Shown here: positions 11,161-23,334 of the stretch, one piece after another
Layout: each line of letters starts with the position of its first letter
Numbering within the stretch: the first letter of the stretch is position 1
Assembly: GCA_050084515.1 (NCBI GenBank)
Contig: CM114273.1
Span: 9,982,001 to 10,046,000, forward strand
Reading direction: 5' to 3'
DNA from: Blasia pusilla
Taxonomy: Eukaryota > Marchantiophyta > Marchantiopsida > Blasiales
Length of the DNA stretch: 64,000 nucleotides
Made by a program: the position numbers and the translations under genes
Notes under the pieces: model-generated
What the model was told of the DNA's origin: nothing
The model's input: only the letters and a program-made list of their open reading frames with translations
Database searches by the model: none

Positions 11161-12169
11161 GCCACTCGTGATCCACCTTGGTCAACAAGGTTAGCAGCTT
11201 TGCAATTGAACTGAATCCCTTCACGTACCGCCGATAGAAGTTCGCCAATCCCATGAATGCACGAACATGGCTCACATCTATAGGGCGTGGAATGCGTGAG
11301 ATAGCCTCTACCTTCGTCTGCTGAACACCAAGGCCCCCTGGGTATATCGTATGACCCAAGCACTCAATCTGGTCATAGAAGAACTTGCACTTGCCTAGAT
11401 ATAGCTTCAGCCCATATAATTGCAATCTTTGAAACACCTCCTCTAGATGTCGCTCATGCTCCTCAACCGTGGCACTAAAGACTACAATGTCATCAATATA
11501 ACACATAGAAAAATCCATACTAGCCAAGATCCTATCCATGACCCTCTGAAACTCAGCCGGGACGTTCTTTAACCCAAATGGTAAGAATCGTCATTGGTAC
11601 AAACAATCCTTCTTGTGAGGATCGATGCCCCAAAATGTCGTCTTCTACCTGTCCTCCACTCTGATAGGCAGCTGATGGTATCCGACTTGCAAATCCAATG
11701 AACTGAAGACCTTTGCGTGACCAATCGCAACAAAGATCTCCTCAAGGGTGGGCATGGCATACCTATCAGACTTTGTTTGCGGATTGATAGGTTGGTAATC
11801 CCCACACATCCGCCTATCCGTCCAGTTGCCATGCACATCCTTCTTGGCGGGCATGATAGTGGCAGATGCATAGTCCCCATGCGACATCTCCACTAGTCCT
11901 GCTCCGACCAAGTCCTGGCTCCTACTCTGAATCAGAGCCCTCTCCACATCACTATACCTATAGGGTTGTCGGAAGATCGGCATATCACTCGACAACTCAA
12001 TGCGGATCCCCGGTCCCTTCAGCGTACCAAAATCCTCCATGCTAAATGCAAAGGAGCTCCTATAACTCCTGAGGAACTGATGTATCCAGCGCCGCTCTCC
12101 TCTTGTCAACTTAGGGCCCATATCTGGCTCCCTAGTCTCCATCGTGACTCCGATAGGACTCTCCAGCAC
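11160..12169 (-). pseudogene. M: reverse transcriptase
   Basis: RT blocks on the minus strand are: PIFRQPYRYSD, LVGAGLVEMSHGDYASATIM, PAKKDVHGNW, RRMCGDYQPIN and the catalytic CYIDDIVVFSATVEEHERHL at about 11480-11500. Then follow CLGHTI and RAFMGLANFYRRYVKGFS. The gypsy palm and thumb are complete, but frames change near 11570-11650. Confidence 0.92.
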
Positions 12170-12429
12170 GGGTATCGGTGGTTGCTATGGTGCAATCCTA
12201 TCTCGAACAACAACACTCGACCGCTCTCTTGCATGCAACTGCAAACTCTGATCTCCTCCACGTGCGGTGCCCGGAACCACGCTCGATGTTGTGGCTTTCA
12301 TCTCCTCGCGTACGTGCAAAACATCCCAAGAAGTCCAAGGGTGTCTCTCCCAATCTCCCATGGTGTGTAGATCTCCTCGGGTCTCGCCCCCAACCACTAC
12401 CTCCACCGTCTCGGTAGGCATGGGGCTCA

Positions 12430-13576
12430 CCAATGCAATTGCTGTGATCTGTTGCGATCTCATCCGGCGCCGCTTAGCCACTCCCAAGCTGAGGATCCAT
12501 GTCAAGCAATTCAGGTCCATCGCTTGACCCAAGACATGGCGTCGTGATGCCTCTGACACTAACGGTACTGCCGTCACTCTTGTGGGAAATCCCATCGCTC
12601 GCTCTCTCTCGTGGGCCTTGGGCTCCACCAACCGCTAAACCTGGTCATCCCAAACCAAGCCAAGACCAACCTCCTTGTATGCATAGGAAGCGGGAAAACT
12701 CACAAACGGGGGCAAGGCTGCCCGCAACCTGCCTATCCTGTTGACCACAGTCAATGGTGGTCGATCATTGTGCCTCACTACCTGTGATCGACGGCCTGGA
12801 TCCAAAATGGAATCCACTAACAAATGGGAGGGGCGCTCCACTCTCGCATACGCCCTCCGTAACACCGCATGGGGCACCAAGTTGGACCACCATAGACGCG
12901 GGCGATGGGCTCTAGAACCTACACTCGCTGTATCCAAGAACACTGTTGGGCCGATGCAGGCACGCACTTGATGAGCACTTGTCACCACCCGTGACCTAAA
13001 GTCTCCTAAGATCGGCACATTCTCGAGAATGTAGGCTAGAGAACGAGACTGGTGCTCATGCAACTGCCGTAAGACCCTCAACATCTCCCAAAACAACCTG
13101 GACCAAGTGTCAGCCAACCCGCTGCCTCGTCTAGCACTCGATTGGCCTTGATATGGCCAACCGGTAATGACCAAATCAATGGTCCCTACCCGCTCTAAGT
13201 CATGCGCCCCCAACAACAAAATATCCCTCGATAGGGAACTCTGGTACCCATGTACCGCGGACACAGACAATAAGTCGAGAAAACGTAGGCATAACTGCGC
13301 CACATATCGTAGTGAGACGCGCCTCGCAACATCATCACTCTCTACATACAAGAACTGTTGCACTCGCACTTCTGCCTGCAAAACAAAAGCTAACCTGGTG
13401 CTAATCCCTCCAAAGAGATCTAACACTCGAATACCCTCCTCCAGGATACACCACACAATGGATGTGGTATCCAAGGATGTCATCGTAGCACTCCGTGCTA
13501 CCTCAGGTTCATTAGACCCGTCACGCTCTGGTGCAAATGCCTCGCTCCACGCGGTCTGCACGTGCTCATCTGCCAA
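12430..13576 (-). pseudogene. M: C5 cytosine DNA methyltransferase domain
   Basis: Between protease and reverse transcriptase the minus strand encodes a C5-MTase. Motif I reads RVLDLFGGISTRL. Motif IV is ITGWPYQGQS, where the catalytic Cys of the usual PC dipeptide is Tyr here. Next is a DNMT3-like SRLFWEMLRVL, motif VI LENVPILGD, motif VIII SRAHRPRLWWSNL, and a motif X-like block LGQAMDLNCLTWIL at about 12500. Such enzymes methylate cytosine using AdoMet. Loss of the Cys (TGT to TAT) would kill catalysis in this copy. Methyltransferase-bearing gypsy elements have been described in charophytes; DNMT3/DRM-type affinity is my reading of the motifs only. Confidence 0.88.
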
Positions 13577-14671
13577 TCATCGAAGCTCCTTAGTCAAGCC
13601 CCACAACGGCACCTCTCCTCCACGGAATGATGCGGATACCATAACACTCCTCTCCATAGAAATTTCAAGAATGGGAGTATCCTTTGCATGGACATGTCCC
13701 TCAATCAAATCACTAGGCCAAGTGATGGCATTGCTAAATGTTGCTAAGGTCACCACCTCTCCTAGCCGTCGCTCGATCATTGCACCTGTGAATCGAATGG
13801 GTAATGAGCTAAGGTGCCCATCACTTAATTGCCATCCTCGTCTGTAGGACGCTGACTCCTCCCAGTAATCCAGGGAAAATCCCATTGGATATAACACTAC
13901 CCCACCAACCAAGATGTCGTAGGACTCTGCATCAATCACTATCGCCTTGGCTCGCATTACGGACTCATCTGTAGGATGTCCCAAGCGAATCCTCATCAGG
14001 ACCTCTTGTCGGGTGATATACTATGTGATACTCACTCCACCCAAGGATGTATGTATCCAGAATGGACAACGCTCCACATCGGCTCTCGTCAAGCCCAATC
14101 CTCTGAATGTCGCTTTCCCCAACATGAGGGGTTGCGCTCCTAAAACCAACAAGACGCACTGCAGACTAATAGCTCTATCTCCGGGACTCCCCAACTGGAA
14201 GACCTCTCCTCGGTTATCCAGCAAGACAACACCAAGAGAAGCCATGGCACGCTCTATCGCAGGTCTAACGGGCATCTCCGCCATCCTAGCAACCGTATCT
14301 TGCCATGAATCTGATGTAGACGGCCTGAGGATCCGCTCCAAGGGCAGGTCCATCACCTCCTCTACAATCACCTCTGAACGTGATGCTAAAACTCCAACTC
14401 TGCGCTCACATAGTGAAGCGGCCAGCCAAAAAGCCTCGGCGGGCGTACCCCCCAATGTCATAACATCAGAAGCAGAAAATAAAGGAGTGCGGTACACAAC
14501 GATGGCCGCCCCTAACAATGTGCTCGACACATGCCACTCCTGAGCATCAACAATAGGATTCTTCGCACTCGCTTCCCCCATTGTTCTCCATGCCTGCACA
14601 CCAACAACATCACCAACTCTCCACGAACTCTGATCAGGATCCATCGATGGGGTCCTCATCGCCTCAGACAA
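13577..14671 (-). pseudogene. M: protease region
   Basis: This region is homologous to the protease of G (22610-23200). The expected LLDSGAQPLMLGKA active site reads LVLGAQPLMLGKA, so the catalytic Asp is lost. Downstream is YDILVGGVVLYPMGFSLDYW, a conserved block of the family. The segment upstream of the active site (14300-14671) is also conserved with G but unassigned. Confidence 0.75.
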
Positions 14672-14893
14672 CGTTAAAGACTAAGGAAGCCTAGTTTGTT
14701 TCCTCGCTTCCCCTCGCTATGGATCCCACTCTACGGCTGCTCCACACGTACCAACTACGGCGGCCTCCATTTGGGCAACCCCGCACATCCAACCAGGATC
14801 CTCCATGTCTCTGGCTGCTCCATATGATGTCGATGCCACGGATCCGGCATCGGGCTACCTCAATGCCATAGTGGCAATATGCTATGGTAGCTG

Positions 14894-16099
14894 CTATATC
14901 TGAGCAGCCATCCCAACCTCACACCCGGCGTCTCCCTCAACACGTCTAGGTGGTGGGACTCTACCTCCTCCACGGGCAGCTCCACCACCCTCTCGGGAAA
15001 CTCCAGCTCCTCGTCCCCCAACGAGACCACCTAGTGCACAATCTCTAGGCCCACCTAGACCGGCTACTCGCTCTGGTGCCCTCTCTGGCCCCCGGTCCGG
15101 ACGTAACTCAAGATGTAAACTGAAACACATGGTGCGTGTATGACCATACCTCTGACAATAGTCACACTGATAACCTCCTGGTGCAGCACCATCTCCTCCT
15201 CCATGCTGAGGCACACGTCTGTGACCGTGACAAATGCAATCGCATTGATGATGGGCTCCACCACATGACCAACAAGTAATAGTAGGCGGCTGTTGCTGAG
15301 CCACATATGAAGGCGCAGGTCTCTGTGGCACGGCCTCCTAGTATCCTCCCTGAGCTTGTGGTGCCACACTCGACCTATCTCGGAGTCCACGTTGCTGCAT
15401 ACGTGGTGCACCCAATCCTGACTGCTCTCGCCCAGAACCCATGGTGGCTACGCTCTCCTTTGCCATGTTGCGCTCAATGTTCTTGGCGGTCCTAAAAACA
15501 TCTCTCAATGTAGGGGAGGTGTTCATAAGAAGCATCCCCTCCCGCACCTGTGTCCGCAAGGTCCGGTCCAGCATCGCGTACCATGATTGGATAGCCTGAG
15601 CCTCTGTCATCCCCTGAGTGACGTTGATTAACCGATGCAAGCGAGTGTAAGCCTCATGTAAACTCTCACTCGGGTGCCTTTGGAAGTCGTGGATGCTCCG
15701 CAACTTCTCCGTCCGTACCCCTTGGTAGGTGGCCCTCAACTCAACAAAGAACTCAACCACGGGGTTGAACCTGGGACGAACCTGACTAGATGGTGCAACT
15801 GCTCCAGTGCGAGTGACCCCTCCTAAAATATCACTAGTGGAAGAGGAAGTAGGCTTTCTTGACTCCTCCTCCTCATCGGGGAACGGCTCCGTCCATGACA
15901 CGTAGTGTGGGTCATAGTAGAGTCGCCATGCCTGAATCTCTTGGGCATATCTGTGGGAGAACTCATAATAATCGTCCATGGGCGCCCCCTCTAAATGCTG
16001 GAACATACCTTTACATGTTGTAAACGGGTTGAACTCTCTAGAGTTCCTGGCCCGCTGGGAGTTGCACCAACTCCTAAACTCTGAAATCGTGCAACTCAA
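14894..16099 (-). pseudogene. M: gag with two zinc knuckles
   Basis: The gag core frame (16099 to 15338) contains FTTCKGMFQHLEGAPMDDYYEF in two overlapping blocks, VRTEKLRSIHDFQRHPSESLHEAYTRL in parts, and LDRTLRTQVREGMLL. All are alignable with G gag. After a frame change, two knuckles follow: CWSCGGAHHQCDC and CDYCQRYGHTRTMC, then a Gly/Arg-rich tail. The doublet of knuckles plus a basic tail is the nucleic-acid binding end of gag. Confidence 0.87.
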
Positions 16100-17391
16100 T
16101 CGTGCCTATTGCACTTGAAAACCTATGCGGTCCTCTACCCCGGTCGTCCATCTTGTACGCCCAACAGGTAGGACCACTCACAATATGTGGCGATATGCTC
16201 ACAAAGTCCTCTACATCCTCCCCCTAGTCTGACGATGACACAGAAGGAGGTAGAGGTGGTCCCTCACGTGGAGATCCTTGGAACCTCGCACCACTCTACG
16301 TAAAACCTCTAGAGCTACTCTCCGGTTCACCACCTCGCCTCTTAAAGTCCCGAACGAACGCCGTGATGACCCTCATGCCCCTCTCTCCCAATCACTCTCA
16401 ACCTCACGGGTAATCCCTCAATCTCTCATCCCAAACATGCGGCACTCGATCTACACTCTCCCTCCCGAGACGTGTAACGTGCGGCAACATGCAGCGTGGT
16501 GCAGCAACTCGACCAGGCTATCATCTCATCGAAAACCTACCCTGAACTCCGGAAATCCCACACAGGTCTATGTCCCCTAAACCACATACATGAATGACGC
16601 TCTCAACATCCACACAACCCAATATCCCCAAATAAACTACCCAAATTCTAGAATCCCTCACACATGCAAGGTAAAGGACCAGAATGGGTAACCTGAACAC
16701 ATGTCGATGTTGCTCCTCAACAACTGCAAATCTCGACCCCAACTCAATTGTGAAGACAACTTTTCCAATCAGAAAGTCGTACTCCTCTCGTATTGACGCT
16801 GCTCAACCTCCTCGATGTGCGGTGTAAGTCGAGCGGTCCGGTGCGGCACTGGCGGCACGGAATGGCTACAAACAACACGGCACTCGGGAATGGGGTGTGG
16901 CACTCAGTGGCATACCCTCCTCAATCAGAAATTCACATGCTCTGCTCCTTAGTGAAGGAGCGGTTCCATGATCGAGACTGTGCGGTGCGGCAATAAGCGA
17001 CACGACGCAGCAATTTGCGGAGTGTTGCAGCTACGGGCGTTACAGTACGGTATTCGATCGTCTTCGAGTGGCTACCAATCACAACATAGCAGCATGAAAT
17101 TAAAACTCAAACACCATAACCGAAGGTCATCTACCATCATTGGTTGATTACAAAAGTGCGATGATGGTGGCGGCCAAAACAAAGTACGTGGTGGCAACCC
17201 AAGTCAGAGAATCAACGAACGTCGTGGAAGACCCTCCACTCCGTAATGGCGGCAATGGCAACCAAAGGGTGGACAACGGACGGTGGACCATTGATGGTGA
17301 CGGCCAAATGGTGATGGTGGCGGTTGACCGTTGACAATGACGGTTGACCATTGACGGCGGGCCGTTGACAGTGACTATGATGGTGACGGCC
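16100..17391 (-). other. M untranslated leader, left part
   Basis: No convincing coding sequence is present. The stretch lies between gag and the point where G inserted. Its right end (about 17250-17390) is a degenerate short tandem repeat built on TTGACCRTTGACGG-like units. The remaining part of the leader is at 28429-28997. Confidence 0.6.
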
Positions 17392-17395
17392 GCCG
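17392..17395. repeat. Left target-site duplication of G (GCCG)
   Basis: GCCG stands immediately before the TGTCATGAC start of G and again at 28425-28428 immediately after its end. It is four bases long, like the duplications around M (CTAT) and around the solo LTR at 63087 (CACC). Confidence 0.75.
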
Positions 17396-17762
17396 TGTCA
17401 TGACTATACGGATTATGTCGTAGAGTATAGTGTGCTAGTAGAGGCCATACCTTATGTAGGGCCGCAGTGTCTAGTAGAGATGCGATTTCATACATAGGGT
17501 TGGGGGTTACTCAGTTGAGGGTGACTTTTCCAGTAGGGCCCGCTCTTAGGTTGGAGGATATAAGGTGGAGTGCACTCAAAGAACAGTCAGTTCTGTGAGT
17601 TGAGCCTGTTGCGTTGGGAGTTAGCCTTGGAATTGAGTAGAGCTCTTGGTTATGGTATTTCCCGCAAGCTTCGACCTAGATTCTCCCATCGTGGAGTGGG
17701 TTTGGCTCGATTGCATGTGATTCTATACGTGTTTTATGACAGTAGGTCTTTCACAGATTTCA
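17396..17762 (+). repeat. G terminal repeat segment A1
   Basis: This 367-bp segment begins TGTCATGACTATACGG and is nearly identical to A2 at 27951-28318. The match stops at GATTTCA; A2 runs on into segment B at that point, whereas A1 runs into unrelated leader sequence. Confidence 0.9.
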
Positions 17763-20470
17763 CTCAAAGAACTGACGTAGATCGATGGTAGCTTTGATTG
17801 TGGATCAGTAGGATCTGGTAAGGGCTGATTGTGTACTCAGCCGTGGATGTTTGTGGCTTGTGGCCTATTTTGGAGGTTTGAATCTGGTGCATGGTTGATT
17901 GGGAAAGAAGCGCCTTGCTGAGAGCTTTCCAACGCGCTTTAGATCGCCGGATTTCGTCAAAGGAGTTGGAAGTGATCAAAGATTGAAGATTCTGGTTCGT
18001 GTTCGACGGTTTTTTGATGTGGAGAGCTTGGAGTGCGGAAGCTCTGTTGAAGTTCATCCAGATCATGTGAGAGGTTCCTGTTGCTACTTGTATTGTGATC
18101 TCATGTGAAGCTATGTGCTTGAGTGTGTGGAGCATTGCGGATTTCTGCGTGCATGAAACAGGGCGGAAGCGCTGTCGGATTTGTGATTCTGGAGGTGTAT
18201 GGACAGCAAGTTTGTCTGATTTTTAGCTCGGAGTGCATAGCTTGGTTGTAGCTGATTTTTTGTGGAGAGATAGCTATGGTGGTCAATTGAATTTTGGTTG
18301 AAACAGATTCAATTTTGGTCAAGGATTTGTGAAGAAATTTGTGTTCAAAATTTTGCGGGATAGCTATGGTGGACACCGGATCGGAGGGGCTGGTTGGTTG
18401 GTGACTCGTTCATTATTGGAGACGCCTATCCCATTGGGGGGCCCTGGTTGGGCCTCTCTCCATAGCGAAGCATGGCAAAGCATGGCGATAGGGGCATGTC
18501 TCGAGCATTTCTCAGCGTTTTGAGGCTTCGAGGCTTCGAGGCAACTCGTGGTAGCTCGGGGCGAGTGGGCGTGAGAGGCGGAGCAAGGAGCAAGGAGCAG
18601 GAGCAAGCAAGCTTGCTTGCTTGGGCGTGAGGCAGTTTTTGCAGGATTTGTGATTTGAGTGTTGCATAACTGGTCACCCATCTTTGGGGCTATTATGCCT
18701 GGAAGACGCTTAACTGCTGAGTTCTTAACTATGCCAGTGTACACACTGTTGTAGCTTATTTGGTGCTGTTCGGAGAGGTGTTAGGCGCTTTATGCATCTC
18801 AGGTTTTTGGTTGATGTACCTCTAGCATATAGTACAGTGTAGTCTCTCCATGCATGTGATATTTTCAGATGCTGCGAGTCCGACTAGCACGTCATCGACT
18901 CGCGGCGGAGTAGCTATTGCGTTAGAATTGTGTGGTGGGTTCTATGGATTCAGGGGGCGCCACGTTTGGTGGATTCTGTTACCTTGATTTCCATTTGCGA
19001 TTGGAGGGTTGTCGTTGGACTCCTTGTGTTTGGATCCCCTCCATCGTTGCTTCTTGCTTGCGTGCTCATTGTTAGGGTTGACGCTGATTTCCAGAGTAGT
19101 GTTACTCCTGTGTGCTACCGGTAGTGAGGCTGGAGTGATGGCCAGTAGACCGTGGGAGGCTTCGTGTGGTGATGATAGGTTAGGTTGCCTACACCCATAG
19201 CTAGTAGAGTATGATACCCACAATTTTGTACTCTTGAAGAATATATCTTTTTATTCAACGAAGACTCTTGTATATTATGATTTTGATTAGTTATTATTAT
19301 GAGGAAGAATGAGTGAATCACGAAGCTCCAGGGACAAGGCAGAGAGATGGAAGATCAAGGATTTGCCTTAAAGGAGAGGAAAACGCAATAACGAAGCTTA
19401 ACGAAGCTCAACGAAGATGTACAAAGCTCTGTCTTTGAAGTGCTTTGCTACATAACGAAGCATCACGAAGAAAAGAAGAAAGAAGTACTTCGCTCTTGCA
19501 CGAAGCACAAACCACCAGAAATAAGAACAAAGCATGGAGTACTTCGTCCTCATGAAGTCCAGCGAAGTGAAGCTAAGAAGGACTGTGATTTCAAGCGACA
19601 CATAGTTAGAACCGTTAGACTAGGAAAAGGCGCAACCCTTTATATCAAATTGGTAGTTAGGACAGTTTTGTACTGTGAATTCACAGGGATCATAGGAAAA
19701 GCTAAGAGAACCATAGATCTAGGTAGTTAGAAATAGTGAAGAGATACTAGCTTCATCAAGAACGTTTCGAATCTTTGGATCACTTCCATTCCAGCGAATA
19801 TTTAAGAAGCAAAGCAGAAGCCATAATCATCATTCTCTTACGAAGTCCTTATGTTGTAGGAATGGTCCGAGCAAGAGAGTAGTACCCTCTCGGGCTTGTA
19901 TACACTTTGAAGCTTTCTCATTCTTGATGGAGTAGTAAAGCAATCATTCATTCATTCTGATGTGCGATGCTTATGTCTAAGTATTCTTTTTGGGTCTGTA
20001 GAGTGAAGAGTGAATCAGGCAAACCTTTCTCATCAATGAAATAATCAACATGAGTTGTAGGAAATCTGTTTGACAGAGAATGACCTGACGGATTGAGTTC
20101 CGAAAGTAGGAGAAGCCAGCTTTCATGTTGAGGTCTCTGTGAGGTTTCTTGATGTCGAGAGGAAAATCTACCTGAACATGATGTCAATTCCACTAGAGAG
20201 AATCGAGAAAAGATCCTTTGGTACTAAGAAAGATCAGAAGATATTGATAAAACATTGAATATAACTCACACACATTTAAATACAACTATTACAACAGAAT
20301 TGTAATTTCGAACTCTCTTTTCATCAAACAATGATCCTCTTGGGGATCGAACTTATTAAAACGAATGTAAAATAGAAACACTTGTACATTACATAGAGCT
20401 AGAATAGTATAGCGACATCGACGTCACTTGGTCACTTAGTGGTGATAATTTGGTGGTGGTGCGGCATCGG
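17763..20470 (+). other. G untranslated leader
   Basis: No supportable gene is present in 2.7 kb. At 18172 it carries a short block (GGCGGAAGCGCTGTCGG) also seen twice in the leader of M. The part from about 19200 to 20400 is much more AT-rich than its surroundings and holds many ACGAAG/CGAAGC repeats (19380-19570), so it may be a separate insertion that I cannot classify. No tRNA-complementary primer site directly follows A1. Confidence 0.55.
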
Positions 20471-20472
20471 CG

Positions 20473-22320
20473 TTGGTCATCACAGAGCTGTCGGGTGGTC
20501 TGGTTGGGGACCGTGGTGCGGACAGTGGTGGTTTCACACGGAGTGGATTTAGGTATCGGCTACCTTCTCCACTTCCGACGGTTGATGAAGAGGAGGACGA
20601 GGGTGTTCCAAACACCGAGTCTTCTACGTTGTTATCGAGTGTTGCAGCTCCATTGATTTGGGACATGGACGGGATATATGGGGCCATGAAGGGCCCACGA
20701 TGATACTCGGGTGCAGTGGGCACCATTGAGTTGGAGGACTTCATGCAGGAGTTTGATACGTGGTGTGATATGCAGATGTTGCGAAACGCCAAGTTGTTTA
20801 CACCCTTCTTGGCTTGGAAGGGGTTGTTTCAGAACTTGGAGGGACCACCCATGCATGATTACCATGAGTTTAGGAAGGACCATGTTGCTGAGATTGGGGC
20901 ATGGAGACAATATTGGTCTCCAGGCTATGTGTCTATCACCCATAGTGGTATTGGTAGTGTGCTCCTACTATGCCAGCCAGCCCGACGTTGAGTGGTATGA
21001 GTACGAGCCCGAGTGGGGGTACCAGTGGAGGTACCCATGGAGGTACCAGTGGGGGTACCAGTGGAGGTACTGGTGCCCCATCATCGTTTAGCCCGGTTGT
21101 AGAGTTCTTCAAGAGGTTGAAGAAGAACTATCAGGGAGTGAAGACAGAGAAGTTGAGGAGTCTTCAAGAATTTGAGCGAAAGACTGGTGAGAGTCTTCGT
21201 GAGGCATACACGTATGCGACGCTTGATTTCGATTACCCAAGTGTGTGATTGAGGCACCCGCTTTTGGTATGGGATCTTGGACAGAGAGTTGCGCCGCAGG
21301 GTACGTGATGCTACTCTTATGAGTGATGATTCACCCACATTGACCCATGTGTTTGCTCTATCTGAGAAGATTGAGATTAACATGGTGAAGGAGAGAGTGG
21401 TGACATCCGCATTCAGTAGGGATACAACTACTACTTCTTGTGTTCAGCAGCCCACCTCACAGTCTCGTAGTAGTGGTGGTGGTAGTGGTAGTGGGAGTCG
21501 TGGGGGGTACACACGACCTCAGTCGGGTCCTAGAGGGACACTTGCGCAGAGACCATTGCCTTCATTTGCTGCCCCGCAGCAAGGACAATCATGTTGGACA
21601 TGTGGAGGTGATCATGTTAGGAAGTTTTGTCCCCAAGAGGATGGGAGATGGACTTTGGAGGATGGGCCTCAGTCGGACCCAACTCAGTGTGATCATTGCG
21701 GGATCCTCGAGAGTCCTCGAGAGTGTTGTTTTGATCTTCATCCAGAGTTGAGATCAGGCCGCGGCCGTGGTGGAGTAGCTCCGAGAGGCCGAGGTGGTAG
21801 AGGTGGTAGGGGTGGTAGGGGTGGTAGAGGTGGACCAGTGGTTGGAGAGCCTACGGTGGCTACCCCTACCACTACGACAGAGTCAGCTATGGCTGCCAGG
21901 ATTGAGCAATTGGAGCAAAAGTTGGCTACTATGGCTAGTATCCAGCATAGATCAGGTTCGGGAGCAGGGGTTTCCACCTCTTATGGAGGGAATGATCTCT
22001 CTTATATGGCCAGTGCAGCACAGGTTGAGGCATCGGCTGCAGTTACAAGAGGAGCCACTCGAGCGTCAAAGCCACGTGGTGCTACTGTGGAGTTGGACCC
22101 ACAGAGGGGTAAGGCTGGGAGGCAGGCTAGGCTTCCCCAGTCATTCTTGTTGTCTGAGGTGCTTAGGACTCCATCCATGGTTCCTACGCAGCCTATTGAG
22201 CCGAAAGTGGGGACTGAGGCATCTACATCGCGTGTAGTAGACACGGATGCAAAGCATCATCTGCAAGATTGCGGATGGCAACTTCAATGTTGGGATCCCC
22301 ATTGTTTTCGGCCACGGAGC
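20473..22320 (+). pseudogene. G: gag with zinc knuckles and RGG repeats
   Basis: Blocks shared with M gag are AWKGLFQNLEGPPMHDYHEF, the VKTEKLRSLQEFERKTGESL segment and LRRRVRDATLMSDD. The frame shifts at least twice (near 20705 and 21000). In between is a low-complexity GGTSGGT repeat (about 21010-21075). The nucleocapsid part has CWTCGGDHVRKFC and CDHCG..., then a run of GRGGRGG repeats (about 21770-21835) like RNA-binding RGG boxes, and a predicted short coiled segment IEQLEQKLATMA. Confidence 0.85.
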
Positions 22321-22609
22321 TGATGGCTTTAGGAGTTGACTTAGCTCCTGTATTTCAACTAGCAGCTACGTTGTGTGAACGTGGGGGTGTTATTGCTACA
22401 CGTGCTGAGGTGGATGAGGGTGTTGCCGTGGAGCGACCCTCTATGTCAGGTGTAGCATTGAGTACCAGTGCTACTTAGCGTGCAAAGAAATGGCGAAGAT
22501 GGATGCATTACCAGCCCGACCAGCCATTGATCGTGAGAGGCTTACACCTGGTGTATGTATGTTGGACAACCCGAGTGGGATATTCCGATTGGTGAGTCCT
22601 ACATGACAG

Positions 22610-23330
22610 GTGTATAGACCAGATAGAGTCTTGTTAGACTCTGGTGCCCAACCTTTGATGTTGGGAAAGGCGTCATGTATTGGTTTGGGTATTCGGAGGT
22701 CAGAGCTTGAGCCTTGCCCATTCCAGATTCAAACATCTTTTGGAGGAGCCAATGATAGGTCTCAATTCATGACACGGGAGAAGTTTTGTTTATAGTTGAG
22801 ACCAGATCATGCGACTGATAGCTCCCGGTTGGGAGTATCTGCGGTAGTCACATCAGCCGAGTCGTATGATGTACTAGTTGGAGGAGCAGTATGGTACCCG
22901 ATGGGTTTTCAGATGGATTATTGGACTGAGACAGCGTCTTATAGACCTGGTTGGTAGTCCGGGGATGGACGTATGAGCCAAGTTCCTGTGAGATTTACTT
23001 ATGGGGCTCGACCAGGAGGGTCTTCCCCAATAGTGTTAGCATATGTGGCTGGTTTTAGTGGAGTAGTCACTTGGCCAGGAGACTTTTTGGAGGGTAATGT
23101 TTCTGGTATGGATTCTCTTGTGCATGAGGAGGTCCCTATTTTTGCAGCAGTGGCATCCTCATCGTTGGATGTGCCACTTTGGAGTTCAGGCGGTGCACTA
23201 CGGCAGGAGGCTGATCGCCTAGTGCAAGAGGCTTGGTGTAAGGCTGTTATACCTCACGAGAAGAGGAGGCCCCACGGCGGACTCCTACTTCTGGTCCAGT
23301 TGGGTTATCCCCTTTGGATACTACCTACAC
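22610..23330 (+). pseudogene. G: protease region
   Basis: A retropepsin-type active site VLLDSGAQPLMLGKA lies at about 22629-22673. It is followed by the family block YDVLVGGAVWYPMGFQMDYW (22865-22925). The active-site Asp is kept, unlike in M. In-frame stops occur at about 22796 and 22957. The region from 22973 to 23330 links the protease to the methyltransferase; it aligns with 13577-13850 of M and has no recognised domain. Confidence 0.78.
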
Positions 23331-23334
23331 CCAT

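Noticed and set aside
17396-17762. Solo or truncated LTR unrelated to G
   Set aside because: The GCCG duplication at 17392 and 28425 and the near identity with A2 show that it is the 5' end of G.
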